Shown: in pieces, positions 12,615 through 20,894 of the stretch
Layout of the letters: the number at the start of each line of letters is the position of its first letter
Position numbering within the stretch: the stretch's first letter is position 1
Assembly (NCBI GenBank): GCA_964017155.1
Contig: OZ024860.1
Span: 49,959,583-50,023,582 of the forward strand
From: Oasisia sp. SBJ-2009
Taxonomy: Eukaryota; Annelida; Polychaeta; Sabellida; Siboglinidae
DNA: 64,000 bases
Direction of reading: 5' to 3'
Position numbers and translations under genes: made by a program
Notes under the pieces: generated by a model
Told to the model about the DNA's origin: nothing
The model's database searches: none
Seen by the model: only the letters and a program-made list of their open reading frames with translations

Positions 12615-13133
12615 TTACATGCTGTTTAATGTTTTACATATACTAGAAGTTTCCATAGAATCAAGCGTGCACTTATACAAGTCATTCCACAAATAATCTA
12701 TTTGTTAATCTAGAAATGCGCAAAGGTTTAAAAACGGGATTATGCAAACGTAACTTTTCCACTTGAACTGTGCTTTTCTGTTTAATTCCTCTTATCTGCC
12801 AGAGCAGTCTATTCAGAAATGGTGGGAAACTGCAGGGATCCAGGCTTGGGAGGCCTGATTGCTGATAAAAGACGAATGCAATGCACAGTGTCACAGGGCT
12901 AAGTGTAATCAGTGAAGCCTATGCAGGGGGGTCATTAGGCTGAGTCAAAGGATCAAAGGGCCCTGGAGAGAAATGTACTTTTGAATGAAGTAATATACCT
13001 TTTATATAAAACTGCAATGTTAGGTGTATTTTTTATCATACATATATTGCATATAATCTACATGGAAACTAACATTAATTACAAAATTGTACTTATGTAG
13101 AATTTGTTTAAACCCTTTTTATATGATTTACAG
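9851..13133. other. AT-rich DNA without a recognisable gene
   Basis: No frame here has support beyond chance length. GC content rises around 11020-11160, 11380-11460 and 12400-12490. A good splice donor context, TTGGAA|GTAAGT, occurs at 11495/11496. It could close a non-coding first exon of the downstream spliced gene, but no matching upstream evidence is seen. A (TA)n tract lies at 12565-12611. Confidence 0.5.
12565..12611. repeat. (TA)n microsatellite
   Basis: An uninterrupted alternating AT tract of about 47 bp in AT-rich intergenic sequence. Confidence 0.97.
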
Positions 13134-14851
13134 AATTCCAGAAGAGGGTCCTTTTCTTGCTGACCGAGATAAACAATTCGATTCAGGAACTGGGCCAGCG
13201 GTACGAACCGGACGACTCGCAGTTCCATGTCAGTACGGTGACTGACATGGACGAGTTCCAACAAGCAGAAGTAGCGCTGCTGGACCCCGTCAAACAAACG
13301 CTAATGGTATGTGTTGAGAAAGTTGTGTTTCTGTCGAAAGATATATTGATTTAAATAAAAAAATAGAATTGACTACTGTGCTGTGTTCCTGATGTGTCAT
13401 CTGAGGACAAGATCAGTGGGAAGCCAAATCTAAAAACAACAATGGTAGTGATTAGTGAAGCAGTAAGTTAATTTGTTATTGGTAAATCGCCATCAATAAC
13501 ATAAGTAATTTATGAACAAATACAACAATTGAACTGCAATAATCCATGATCGGTGCTATTGCAATGTTAAGGCATCAGCCTTAAAAGCGACATAGAACAT
13601 GTTCCTCCACATAGTGGATTATTGGGTGCCAAAATAATTTGAATAGCTGACATCTTCAATGCCGCAATAGTGGCCTGTCGTATTCATGTGTCACACACTG
13701 TACAAACGCAAAAGGGCCTGTAATTCTGAAATGGATTACTTGGTTTCCTGACAATACATTGCATATCATTATTGATAATTACATTAAATGTTTCAGATTG
13801 CCAAACTATCAAAGATTGGCGGAACTAACATCAGGGATGCGACACAGAGAGTCATGCAAAGGTATACATTAGTGAGCATATATTAGTGAGCCTTGTGTAT
13901 GTGTTTCTTGATGTTGCTCTCTTTAAAATGTATTATTTTATAATATACAGTTGTTCTAATTACATGGTTAGTTTGCTGATAGTTACGTTAACACAGCAGT
14001 GTTGGTGCCAGATTTAAGGTAATACACTGTAATATAATTTAATAAATTGTTTCTTTTGAATCAGTAATTTTTTACATATAATATTAATAGATCCTTGATA
14101 AGTAGACAACAATCAATATTCAAGCACCAGGAAAATGTCAGTGGACAGATATGTTATAACTGTTCAATAAAACAATGTTAGCTCAGTCAAATACTAATTG
14201 TTGAAATGAGATACGTCTACCGTTGATGTTGAAACCTAAATGAATATTTGTTTCTTTTCATGATCTGGTAGACTTCTCACGAATGACGTGATGTCACTCA
14301 TGAATATGAACGGACACCATGGGAAGACTCCTTTCGCGGGGACTGAGATGATGAAAGTAATCAAAGGTGATTATATTTGTCCTTGCTAATGAAAGCATTA
14401 TTTTTCACTCCACTGAACCAAAACATAACAATTTTGTCTTAAGAAGAAAGTTAAAGCAATTAATGCAATAAGATGTACATGTTATGGGTCCAATAAATGT
14501 GATTTAATGAAAACGTGGAATGAGGACCAGAACATTTTTTCCTGAATTAATGGAACATACAGAATGGTGAATCAAAGCATAATTTATTTATTTCTAGTCT
14601 ATCCAAATAATGTTTCCCCCTAAAACCACAGTGTTTAATTATAACTGGATAAAGTATAATTTCTCCATAATTAAAGGGCGCTATTTTCAAAAGTACGGTG
14701 TTTCAGTCATGTTATGAATATCATGTTTCAGCGAGTGTCCTGAAAAAGCATGGAGGGACGGAAACAGAGGTCACGGCAGCTGTGGGGGGGGGGGTGCCTC
14801 AAATACGCACCAGATCGAGCGGGAGGAAGTGGCCGAAAGGCACGAAAATAG
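13134..14851 (+). CDS. Spliced gene, C-terminal part, DUF4806-like domain
   Basis: Four exons with GT/AG borders and consistent phases: 13134-13306, 13797-13861, 14272-14366 and 14732-14851. The first begins after TTTACAG and encodes a coiled-coil-like start (FQKRVLFLLTEINNSIQEL). Later exons give IAKLSKIGGTNIRDATQRV, LLTNDVMSLMNMNG, HGKTPFAGTEMMKVIKASV and LKYAPDR. The LLTN..., NGHHGKTPF and MKVI order matches my memory of the DUF4806 C-terminal domain, a family of unknown function in animals. A run of 11 G at 14784-14794 puts the last part out of frame. One G fewer gives LKYAPDR and a TAG at 14849-14851, 34 bp before an AATAAA. As sequenced, the frame runs on to a TGA at 14974-14976. N-terminal exons were not found. 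The family call is from motif memory only. Confidence 0.65.
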
Positions 14852-14885
14852 AGTATTTTAGTTGCATCAAAATGTATCTATGTGC

Positions 14886-14891
14886 AATAAA
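14886..14891 (+). other. Polyadenylation signal AATAAA
   Basis: A canonical hexamer 34 bp after the TAG at 14849-14851. The spacing supports that TAG, in the frame after the G run is one base shorter, as the true end of the spliced gene. Confidence 0.55.
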
Positions 14892-15210
14892 ACGATGCGA
14901 CTTGTACCACGACATAATGCATATCTGTTTTAATTATATAGATATACTGATGATATTAAGGGAAGACACCACTTGATAAGTTTAATTTATTTTAACATGT
15001 CGGCGGGAAACTTGGATGTCGGCGGGAAACTTGGTGGATGCAGATGTTTGAATTTGGTGGTGTATAAAAGTTGAAAAACAAGCGGAAGTATTGATTGATA
15101 AGTATTATTTTTGTGCTAAGGTTATTCATAAGGGTGTACTAGACATATATTGAGTGGCAGTTTTGGTTAAATTTAGTTAGTAAACAGTATTTTTGAACAA
15201 ATTAGTATAC

Positions 15211-15620
15211 GTGGGTGATAATAGGGTAATCTAGCCTTCGACAAATTGTAAACAAGACTGAGCAAAATCTGTTTATTTGATATCGTATATAAGAGACAAA
15301 GCAATAAGCGTAACAACTATATGTGTAAGGTAACACTCTGAATAGGTATCATTGTTATTAAAAATAAACAAGCTTTTTAGTAGGAATCCTTAGTTTGTGC
15401 AGGCTATTATTTATAGTGGGTGAAATAGGGTAATCTAGCTTTCAACAAGATTGTAAACAAAATTTAGCAAATCTGATAAATTGATATGATATATAACAGA
15501 TAAAGTGGTAAACAAAACAGCTGCATACATAGGATAATTCTTTGATTCGGTGCCATTGTTATTAAAAATAAGCAAGTGTTTTAGCAGGAAGCCCTAGTCT
15601 GTTTATATAGGTAGTGTCCA
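15211..15620 (+). repeat. Tandem 205-bp units in the CR1 5' region
   Basis: The unit starting GTGGGTGATAATAGGGTAAT at 15211 recurs at 15416 (GTGGGTGAAATAGGGTAAT). The two share in order AATAGGGTAATCTAGC, a TGTAAACAA motif, a GATATATAA-like motif, CATTGTTATTAAAAATAA and an AAGCxxxTTTAG.AGGA motif. Tandem promoter monomers are known from other LINEs such as mouse L1, so this may be a doubled promoter unit. Confidence 0.8.
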
Positions 15621-15790
15621 AAGTATCCGCTAGGGAACGGTACCAGTACAGAATAAAATTATTGTTCATGGTAGCATAGGTAGTAAGTTGTTTATAACAC
15701 GTAGTGTGCTGCAGTTGCTGTACACAATAAACAAACAGTCTTTCTAAAGACTAAGTTGGTATAAACTAAGTTGATTTGATCAATCGTATT

Positions 15791-16861
15791 ATGGCACCTT
15801 CCAAGCGGCAAGTGAAGGCAAGGAGGCACTTGCTGTGTGATCACTGCCACAGCTTGGTGGATTTTGCCTTATCGGGGTGCGGAAAGTCTTGGTCAGAGAC
15901 AACGGAGGAAGGGTTTACTTTCCAATGTTTAGGGTGTTGGAAAGTGGACTGTCTGACGGCAGAGCTAGCTAAGCTAACGGATCTTGTGAAGGGGATGGAG
16001 AGAGGAGGGAGGATGATAGCAAGGAAAACAAATGGAGAAAGAACAACAGAAAACATGCCATGCATGAAGGAGACAGTGGAGAAAGTGGCAGTAGAGAAGG
16101 AGGGAGGGACAAGGGGACAGGAGATGATAGAAGTAGATGCGACAGGAGGAAAGACGAAGGGAAGAAAGGAACTGAGAGTAGATATGACCAAACGGAAGTC
16201 AATAACAAGGAAGATGTCAGGAAGAAAAGAGACAGGAAAGAAAGGCACAGAGAAAGCGGCAGGGGGGAAAGTCAGCAACCAGGGAGATGCAAAACGGAGG
16301 AGCTACTCTGAAGCAGTGATCGAGGGTGCATTGAGAACAGAAAGGGTTTTTATGGGCGACTCAATTTTGCGAAAGACGGACAAGACGTTAAACAAAGGAG
16401 AAGATGTTGTTGTTTGTCTTCCGGGCGCTCGGATTGAGCATGTGACAGATAGGGTAGAGAACGTGATGGGGCATGGCCAGGGAGGATCTATATTAGTACA
16501 TGTAGGGACGAACAATGCAGACAGGGAGGGGACAACTAGAATAGTGCAAAGATACAGACAGTTGGTAGGGAAACTGAAGAAGACAAGAGTTGAACAGATC
16601 ATTCTCTCAGGAATCTTGCCAGTAATCGGAGGAAGGGGAGCAACCTATAGAAACTGTAAGAGGATGGCAATCAATGCTCTGGTGGAGCAGATGTGTGAAG
16701 GAGAAGGAGTTGGATTTGTAGATTTGTGGGGATACTTTGTTGGGAAGGAAGATATGTACGTGAGAGATGGCCTCCATCTAAGCGGAAAGGGCGCAGCAGT
16801 GTTCTCCGAGAACCTGCTTCAATCTATGGACAGAGGAACAGGTTGCAATTTTTTAAACTAG
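15791..16861 (+). CDS. CR1 ORF1 protein: zinc-finger plus SGNH esterase
   Basis: 356 codons from the first ATG (15791, context TATTATGGCACC) to TAG at 16859. The N-terminus has paired cysteines, CDHC and CLGC, fitting a small zinc-binding domain as seen in CR1 ORF1 proteins. The middle, about residues 60-180, is highly basic and Lys/Arg/Gly-rich, fitting RNA binding. The C-terminal half is an SGNH/GDSL-type hydrolase: GDS at residues 189-191 holds the nucleophile serine, VGTNNA is the oxyanion block, and DGLH at 326-329 supplies the Asp and His. Esterase-type ORF1 proteins are thought to act in the retrotransposon RNP, perhaps at membranes; the substrate is unknown. The frame overlaps ORF2 in the -1 phase. 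Confidence 0.88.
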   Translation: MAPSKRQVKARRHLLCDHCHSLVDFALSGCGKSWSETTEEGFTFQCLGCWKVDCLTAELAKLTDLVKGMERGGRMIARKTNGERTTENMPCMKETVEKVAVEKEGGTRGQEMIEVDATGGKTKGRKELRVDMTKRKSITRKMSGRKETGKKGTEKAAGGKVSNQGDAKRRSYSEAVIEGALRTERVFMGDSILRKTDKTLNKGEDVVVCLPGARIEHVTDRVENVMGHGQGGSILVHVGTNNADREGTTRIVQRYRQLVGKLKKTRVEQIILSGILPVIGGRGATYRNCKRMAINALVEQMCEGEGVGFVDLWGYFVGKEDMYVRDGLHLSGKGAAVFSENLLQSMDRGTGCNFLN

Positions 16862-19737
16862 TTTCGCAGGGGGGATACACAGAGAAGCCAAATACTAGAG
16901 GCATAGCTAAAGACAGCAAAAAGAAATCAGCAAAAAACAGCCTGGAAAGCCCTACGAAATTTGGTTATAAATGTGTTTGTTTAAATGCAAGGAGCATAGT
17001 AAACAAAAGAAATGAACTAAACATTATGGTAGAAGATATTGACCCTCACATAATAGGTATAACTGAATCTTGGGCCACCCCCGATATATCAGATGCCGAA
17101 TTAGGAATGACAGGATATGTAATGTTTAGGAAAGATAGATTAGGAAGAAGGGGAGGCGGAGTTATTTTATATATTAAAGAATCCATCCAGGCTTACGAAA
17201 TAAAATTAGAAAAAGAAGCAGAATGTGAAGCTGTCTGGTGTAACATAGTTACAGGAAACTCAACATTAACTGTTGGGTTAGTTTATCGTAGTCCAAACAT
17301 AAGCATAGAAGAGAATGAAAAAATGCACAACGCTATAAAAGAAGTGAGTAAACGGGACTGTATTATTATGGGGGATTTTAACCATGGGCATATAAAGTGG
17401 ACATCTCTACAGAGTCCTGGGAGAGAGGATCAAGAGTTTTTAAATTTAGTACAAGATAGTTTCCTTTTTCAACATGTGTTAGAACCAACCAGGGACAAGA
17501 ACGTGTTGGACATAGTTTTGAGCTCACAGAAGGAATTTGTTGATAATGTCAATATATGTGAGCCACTGGGATGTAGTGATCATAACCAGATACATTTTAT
17601 CATCAAAGTAAAAGGAGAACGGAACAGAAAAATACGGTACAGGAAAAATTTTCACAAAGGAAGATATAAGGACATGAGGGAATATTTAGCGAAGATAGAC
17701 TGGAATAACACACTGAAGAATAAGACAGCAACAGAATGCTGGAATATCTTAAAGAGGGAAATTGACTGCGTCGTTGACAAATTTGTCCCCTTGAAAAAAC
17801 AGGGGAAAAGGTCAAAGAAGAAACACTTATCGAAGGAAGCCATTAGAAAAATCAAGTACAAGCAAATGATGTGGAAGACATATAGACATACTCGAAGTGA
17901 AGAAGACTATGCCATTTATAAAGAAGCACTTAATCAAGCTACAGCTGAAATTAGAAATTCGAAGAGAAGCTATGAACAAAAAATAGCTTTCAACATAAAA
18001 CATGACAGCAAGAGTTTTTATGCGTATGTTCGAAGTAAACAGAAAGTTCAAGATAAGGTCGGGCCACTAGAAGGTAGTGATGGAAACATAATAACGGAGG
18101 GATTCTTAATGGCAGAAAACCTAAATGAATACTTTAGTTCGGTGTTTACCAGGGAAGATATTAGTACATTACCAGTACTAGAGACTAAGTTCGAAGGGAG
18201 AGAGTGTGACTATTTAGGACAACTAACTGTAACCCCAAAAATGGTAGCTATGAAAATAAGAGATATGAAGGATAATAAATCACCAGGAGTGGATGGGATT
18301 CCTCCCAAATTACTACTGGAAATTGTAGAACAAATTAGCATACCACTTGCAACAGTGTTCAATTTGGCATTAGAGGAAGGAGTGGTTCCGGTAGAATGGA
18401 AAGAAGCAAACATCATACCATTATTTAAAAAAGGATCAAGAAGCAAGTCAGAGAACTATAGACCAGTGAGTTTAACATCGGTGATTTGTAAACTATTAGA
18501 AAGACTAATTAAAGATCACTTGGTTGATTTTCTTGTTAAAAATAAATTGATAAACACATCTCAACATGGGTTTTTAAAAGCGAGGTCATGCTTAACAAAT
18601 ATGTTATGTTTTTTGGAAGATGTCACAAAGTGGGTAGATGAGGGATCACCAGTAGATATAATCTACTTAGATTTTAAAAAAGCCTTTGACAAAGTGCCAC
18701 ACCAAAGATTACTACTTAAACTAAAGGCCCATGGCATAGGAAATAGTATGATTAACTGGATAGAAAAATGGCTTATTGATAGAAGACAAAGAGTAGTAGT
18801 TGATGGGGAGGTTTCAAATTGGAAATCTGTTTTGAGTGGAGTACCGCAAGGATCAGTATTGGGACCTATTTTATTCTTAATATATATCAATGATTTGGAT
18901 GATGACATAACAAGCAAGGTGTTGAAGTTTGCGGACGACACAAAAGTGTTTAGGAAAATAAAAAGTGATGCAGATAGACAGCATTTACAAGATGATCTAA
19001 ATAAGTTGATAGAATGGTCTGAGAAATGGCAAATGCTGTTTAACTTTGGAAAGTGTAAGTGCCTCCACACAGGACATGGGAATGAAAATGCACAATATAC
19101 AATGGGTGGTACTGTACTAAATACTACTGTAAAGGAAAAGGACTTAGGTTTAACCATTAGTGCTGACATGAAGGTATCAGAGCAGTGTGGAATTGCAGCA
19201 GCGAAGGCAAACCAAATTCTTGGATTAATTAGGCGAAATATAGTATACAAAGAAACAGAACTAATAATACCGCTTTATAAAACAATAGTTAGGCCTCATT
19301 TAGAATATTGTATACAAGCATGGAGGCCATATCGCAAGAAGGATATTGATATGCTAGAAAGAGTACAAAGGAGAGCAACAAAAATGATACAAAAACTCAG
19401 GAATATTAGTTATGAAATGCGTCTAATAGAATGTGGTCTAACAACACTAGAAACCAGAAGATTGAGAGGAGATCAGATTGAGGTTTTTAAAATATTGAAT
19501 GGGTATGAAAATATTGACAGAAATATTTTTTTCACGGTCAAGGAAGAGAGAAGGACTAGAGGACATGGAGTTGCATTAGCAAAGAAGCAGTGTAGACTAG
19601 ATATTAGAAAATTTTCATTTTCCCAAAGAATAGTAAACGAATGGAACAAATTATCAGCTGATTGTGTAGGTGCTAGAAGTGTTAATATGTTTAAAAATAA
19701 AATTGACATATACCTAAGACGGGCAGGGTATACTTAG
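16726..19737 (+). CDS. CR1 ORF2: endonuclease and reverse transcriptase
   Basis: Open frame of up to 1003 codons, ending at TAG 19735. Its first 85 or so codons overlap or adjoin ORF1, and no ATG precedes the first domain, so the given start is only the frame limit. APE endonuclease: LNARS (about residue 86), TESW (113), RGGGVILYIK, GDFN (217) and SDHN (284). Reverse transcriptase: SPGVDGIPPKLL (519), NYRPVSLTS, LDFKKAFDKVPH, SGVPQGSVLGP and FADD (about 735) in place of YADD, followed by the usual CR1 C-terminal LEYCIQAW and VQRRATKMI motifs. The protein nicks target DNA and primes cDNA synthesis there. All key residues I can identify are present and no internal stop interrupts the frame. Confidence 0.95.
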   Translation: MGILCWEGRYVRERWPPSKRKGRSSVLREPASIYGQRNRLQFFKLVSQGGYTEKPNTRGIAKDSKKKSAKNSLESPTKFGYKCVCLNARSIVNKRNELNIMVEDIDPHIIGITESWATPDISDAELGMTGYVMFRKDRLGRRGGGVILYIKESIQAYEIKLEKEAECEAVWCNIVTGNSTLTVGLVYRSPNISIEENEKMHNAIKEVSKRDCIIMGDFNHGHIKWTSLQSPGREDQEFLNLVQDSFLFQHVLEPTRDKNVLDIVLSSQKEFVDNVNICEPLGCSDHNQIHFIIKVKGERNRKIRYRKNFHKGRYKDMREYLAKIDWNNTLKNKTATECWNILKREIDCVVDKFVPLKKQGKRSKKKHLSKEAIRKIKYKQMMWKTYRHTRSEEDYAIYKEALNQATAEIRNSKRSYEQKIAFNIKHDSKSFYAYVRSKQKVQDKVGPLEGSDGNIITEGFLMAENLNEYFSSVFTREDISTLPVLETKFEGRECDYLGQLTVTPKMVAMKIRDMKDNKSPGVDGIPPKLLLEIVEQISIPLATVFNLALEEGVVPVEWKEANIIPLFKKGSRSKSENYRPVSLTSVICKLLERLIKDHLVDFLVKNKLINTSQHGFLKARSCLTNMLCFLEDVTKWVDEGSPVDIIYLDFKKAFDKVPHQRLLLKLKAHGIGNSMINWIEKWLIDRRQRVVVDGEVSNWKSVLSGVPQGSVLGPILFLIYINDLDDDITSKVLKFADDTKVFRKIKSDADRQHLQDDLNKLIEWSEKWQMLFNFGKCKCLHTGHGNENAQYTMGGTVLNTTVKEKDLGLTISADMKVSEQCGIAAAKANQILGLIRRNIVYKETELIIPLYKTIVRPHLEYCIQAWRPYRKKDIDMLERVQRRATKMIQKLRNISYEMRLIECGLTTLETRRLRGDQIEVFKILNGYENIDRNIFFTVKEERRTRGHGVALAKKQCRLDIRKFSFSQRIVNEWNKLSADCVGARSVNMFKNKIDIYLRRAGYT
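16849..16858 (+). promoter_or_regulatory. Candidate -1 frameshift site between CR1 ORF1 and ORF2
   Basis: The last codons of ORF1 read AAT TTT TTA AAC TAG. In the ORF1 frame this contains two overlapping X_XXY_YYZ heptamers, T_TTT_TTA (16849-16855) and T_TTA_AAC (16852-16858), directly before the stop. A -1 slip enters the ORF2 frame (CTA GTT TCG). ORF2 has no ATG before its endonuclease domain, so a shift would explain its expression. I did not identify a clear downstream pseudoknot. Confidence 0.5.
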
Positions 19738-19784
19738 ATAGATAGGTTGGACTCTCGATAAGCCAAACGGCTTCCTTGTCCACC

Positions 19785-19833
19785 TGCCATCTAGAGTTGA
19801 TTCTCTAGGTGGCAATCTTGTTAAATCTTGTTA
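19785..19833 (+). other. CR1 3' hairpin and tail repeat
   Basis: TGCCATCTAGAG (19785-19796) pairs with CTCTAGGTGGCA (19803-19814) across a 6-nt loop, with one G-T pair. It is followed by two copies of AATCTTGTTA (19814-19833). A 3' stem-loop followed by a short tandem tail, rather than poly(A), is the usual CR1 3' end and is the likely RT recognition site. Confidence 0.7.
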
Positions 19834-19974
19834 AAAACCTACGTTTCTTCACGAAATAACAATATAAATATTAACACTTGTCTTAAGAGTTCATAAGTGT
19901 ACGTTTTATTCCTCAAGCAGTATACTGTCAACATTTGGGAGTGGTGTCTCCGGGGGCCCCTTCAGTTCTTTGCA

Positions 19975-20830
19975 ATCCCCCAAATCGGTATATGACATCG
20001 AAACAACGTCGACACCCGACGTCGATACAATCTTCATATACAACGTGTTTCCAACGTTGTTTCGACGTCGATATGTGGCGTAAAAACAACGTCGTTACTC
20101 GACGTCGGCAAAACGTTGACAACTGACGTCGATCCAACTTCCATACGCAACGTGTCTTCGACGTTGTTTCGACGTCAATATATGACGCCGAAACAACGTC
20201 GTTACTCGACGTTGAAAAAACGTTGACAAATGACGTCGATACAACTTTCATAGTCACCGTGTTTTCGACGTTGTTTCGACGTCGATATATGACGCCGAAA
20301 CAACGTCGTTACTCGACGTTGAAAAAACGTTGACAAATGACGTCGATACAACTTTCATAGTCACCGTGTTTTCGACGTTGTTTCGACGTCGATATATGAC
20401 GCCGAAACAACGTCGTTCCTCGACGTTGAAAAAACGTTGACAAATGACGTCGATACAACTTTCATAGTCACCGTTTTTTCGACGTTGTTTCGACGTCGAT
20501 ATATGACGCCGAAACAACGTCGTTACTCGACGTCGAAAAAACGTTGACAAAAGACGTCGATACAACTTTCATAGTAACCCTGATTTCGACGTTATTTCGA
20601 CGTCGATATATGACGCCGAAACAACGTCGTTACTCGACGTTGAAAAAACGTTGACAAATGACGTCGATACAACTTTCATAGTCACCGTGTTTTCGACGTT
20701 GTTTCGACGTCGATATATGACGCCGACACAACGTCGTTACTCGACGTCGAAAAAACGTTGACAAAAGGCGTCGATACAACTTTCATAGTAACCCTGATTT
20801 CGACGTTGTATCGACGTGGGCACCGACGTC
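19975..20830. repeat. ACGTC-rich minisatellite, 107-bp period
   Basis: The motif ACTTTCATAGT or a variant recurs at 20137, 20244, 20351, 20458, 20565, 20672 and 20779, exactly 107 bp apart. A weaker unit lies at about 20030. The word content (GACGTCGATA, CAACGTCGTTACTCGACG) is like that of the 90-bp array on the other side of the island, but unit length and order differ. The last units are nearly identical, so this array is younger. It ends in TTTTGCCCGCTGGG just before satellite resumes. Confidence 0.93.
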
Positions 20831-20894
20831 GAAACAACATCGCTACAACGTCATTTTGCCCGCTGGGTATATGCTATGTATATACCACTATTCG

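Larger units (their letters stand above)
15211..19836 (+). mobile_element. CR1-type non-LTR retrotransposon, apparently intact
   Basis: A 5' region with two tandem copies of a 205-bp unit is followed by ORF1 with an SGNH-esterase domain, ORF2 with endonuclease and reverse transcriptase, a 3' hairpin and a short 10-nt tail repeat. This is the full plan of CR1 elements that carry an esterase-type ORF1. Both ORFs are open, so the copy is young and may be competent. The 5' end is uncertain; it may begin nearer 15000, where a 17-bp unit GTCGGCGGGAAACTTGG is doubled. It lies in the same orientation as, and close behind, the small spliced gene. Confidence 0.88.

Noticed and set aside
12682..12894. 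Minus-strand 70-codon frame (FPPFLNRLLWQIRG...)
   Set aside because: A faint resemblance to retroelement text, but no ordered motifs; not supportable.
16060..16311. Frames overlapping CR1 ORF1 on both strands (basic 83-codon and Ser/Pro-rich 145-codon)
   Set aside because: Shadows of the purine-rich ORF1 linker.
19928..20565. Minus-strand frames of 103-109 codons over the 107-bp minisatellite
   Set aside because: Repetition of the minisatellite itself; the reading changes frame with each 107-bp unit.
6845..20866. The island as one large transposon with matching ends
   Set aside because: Left and right termini do not match, there is no target duplication and the satellite phase is not restored.
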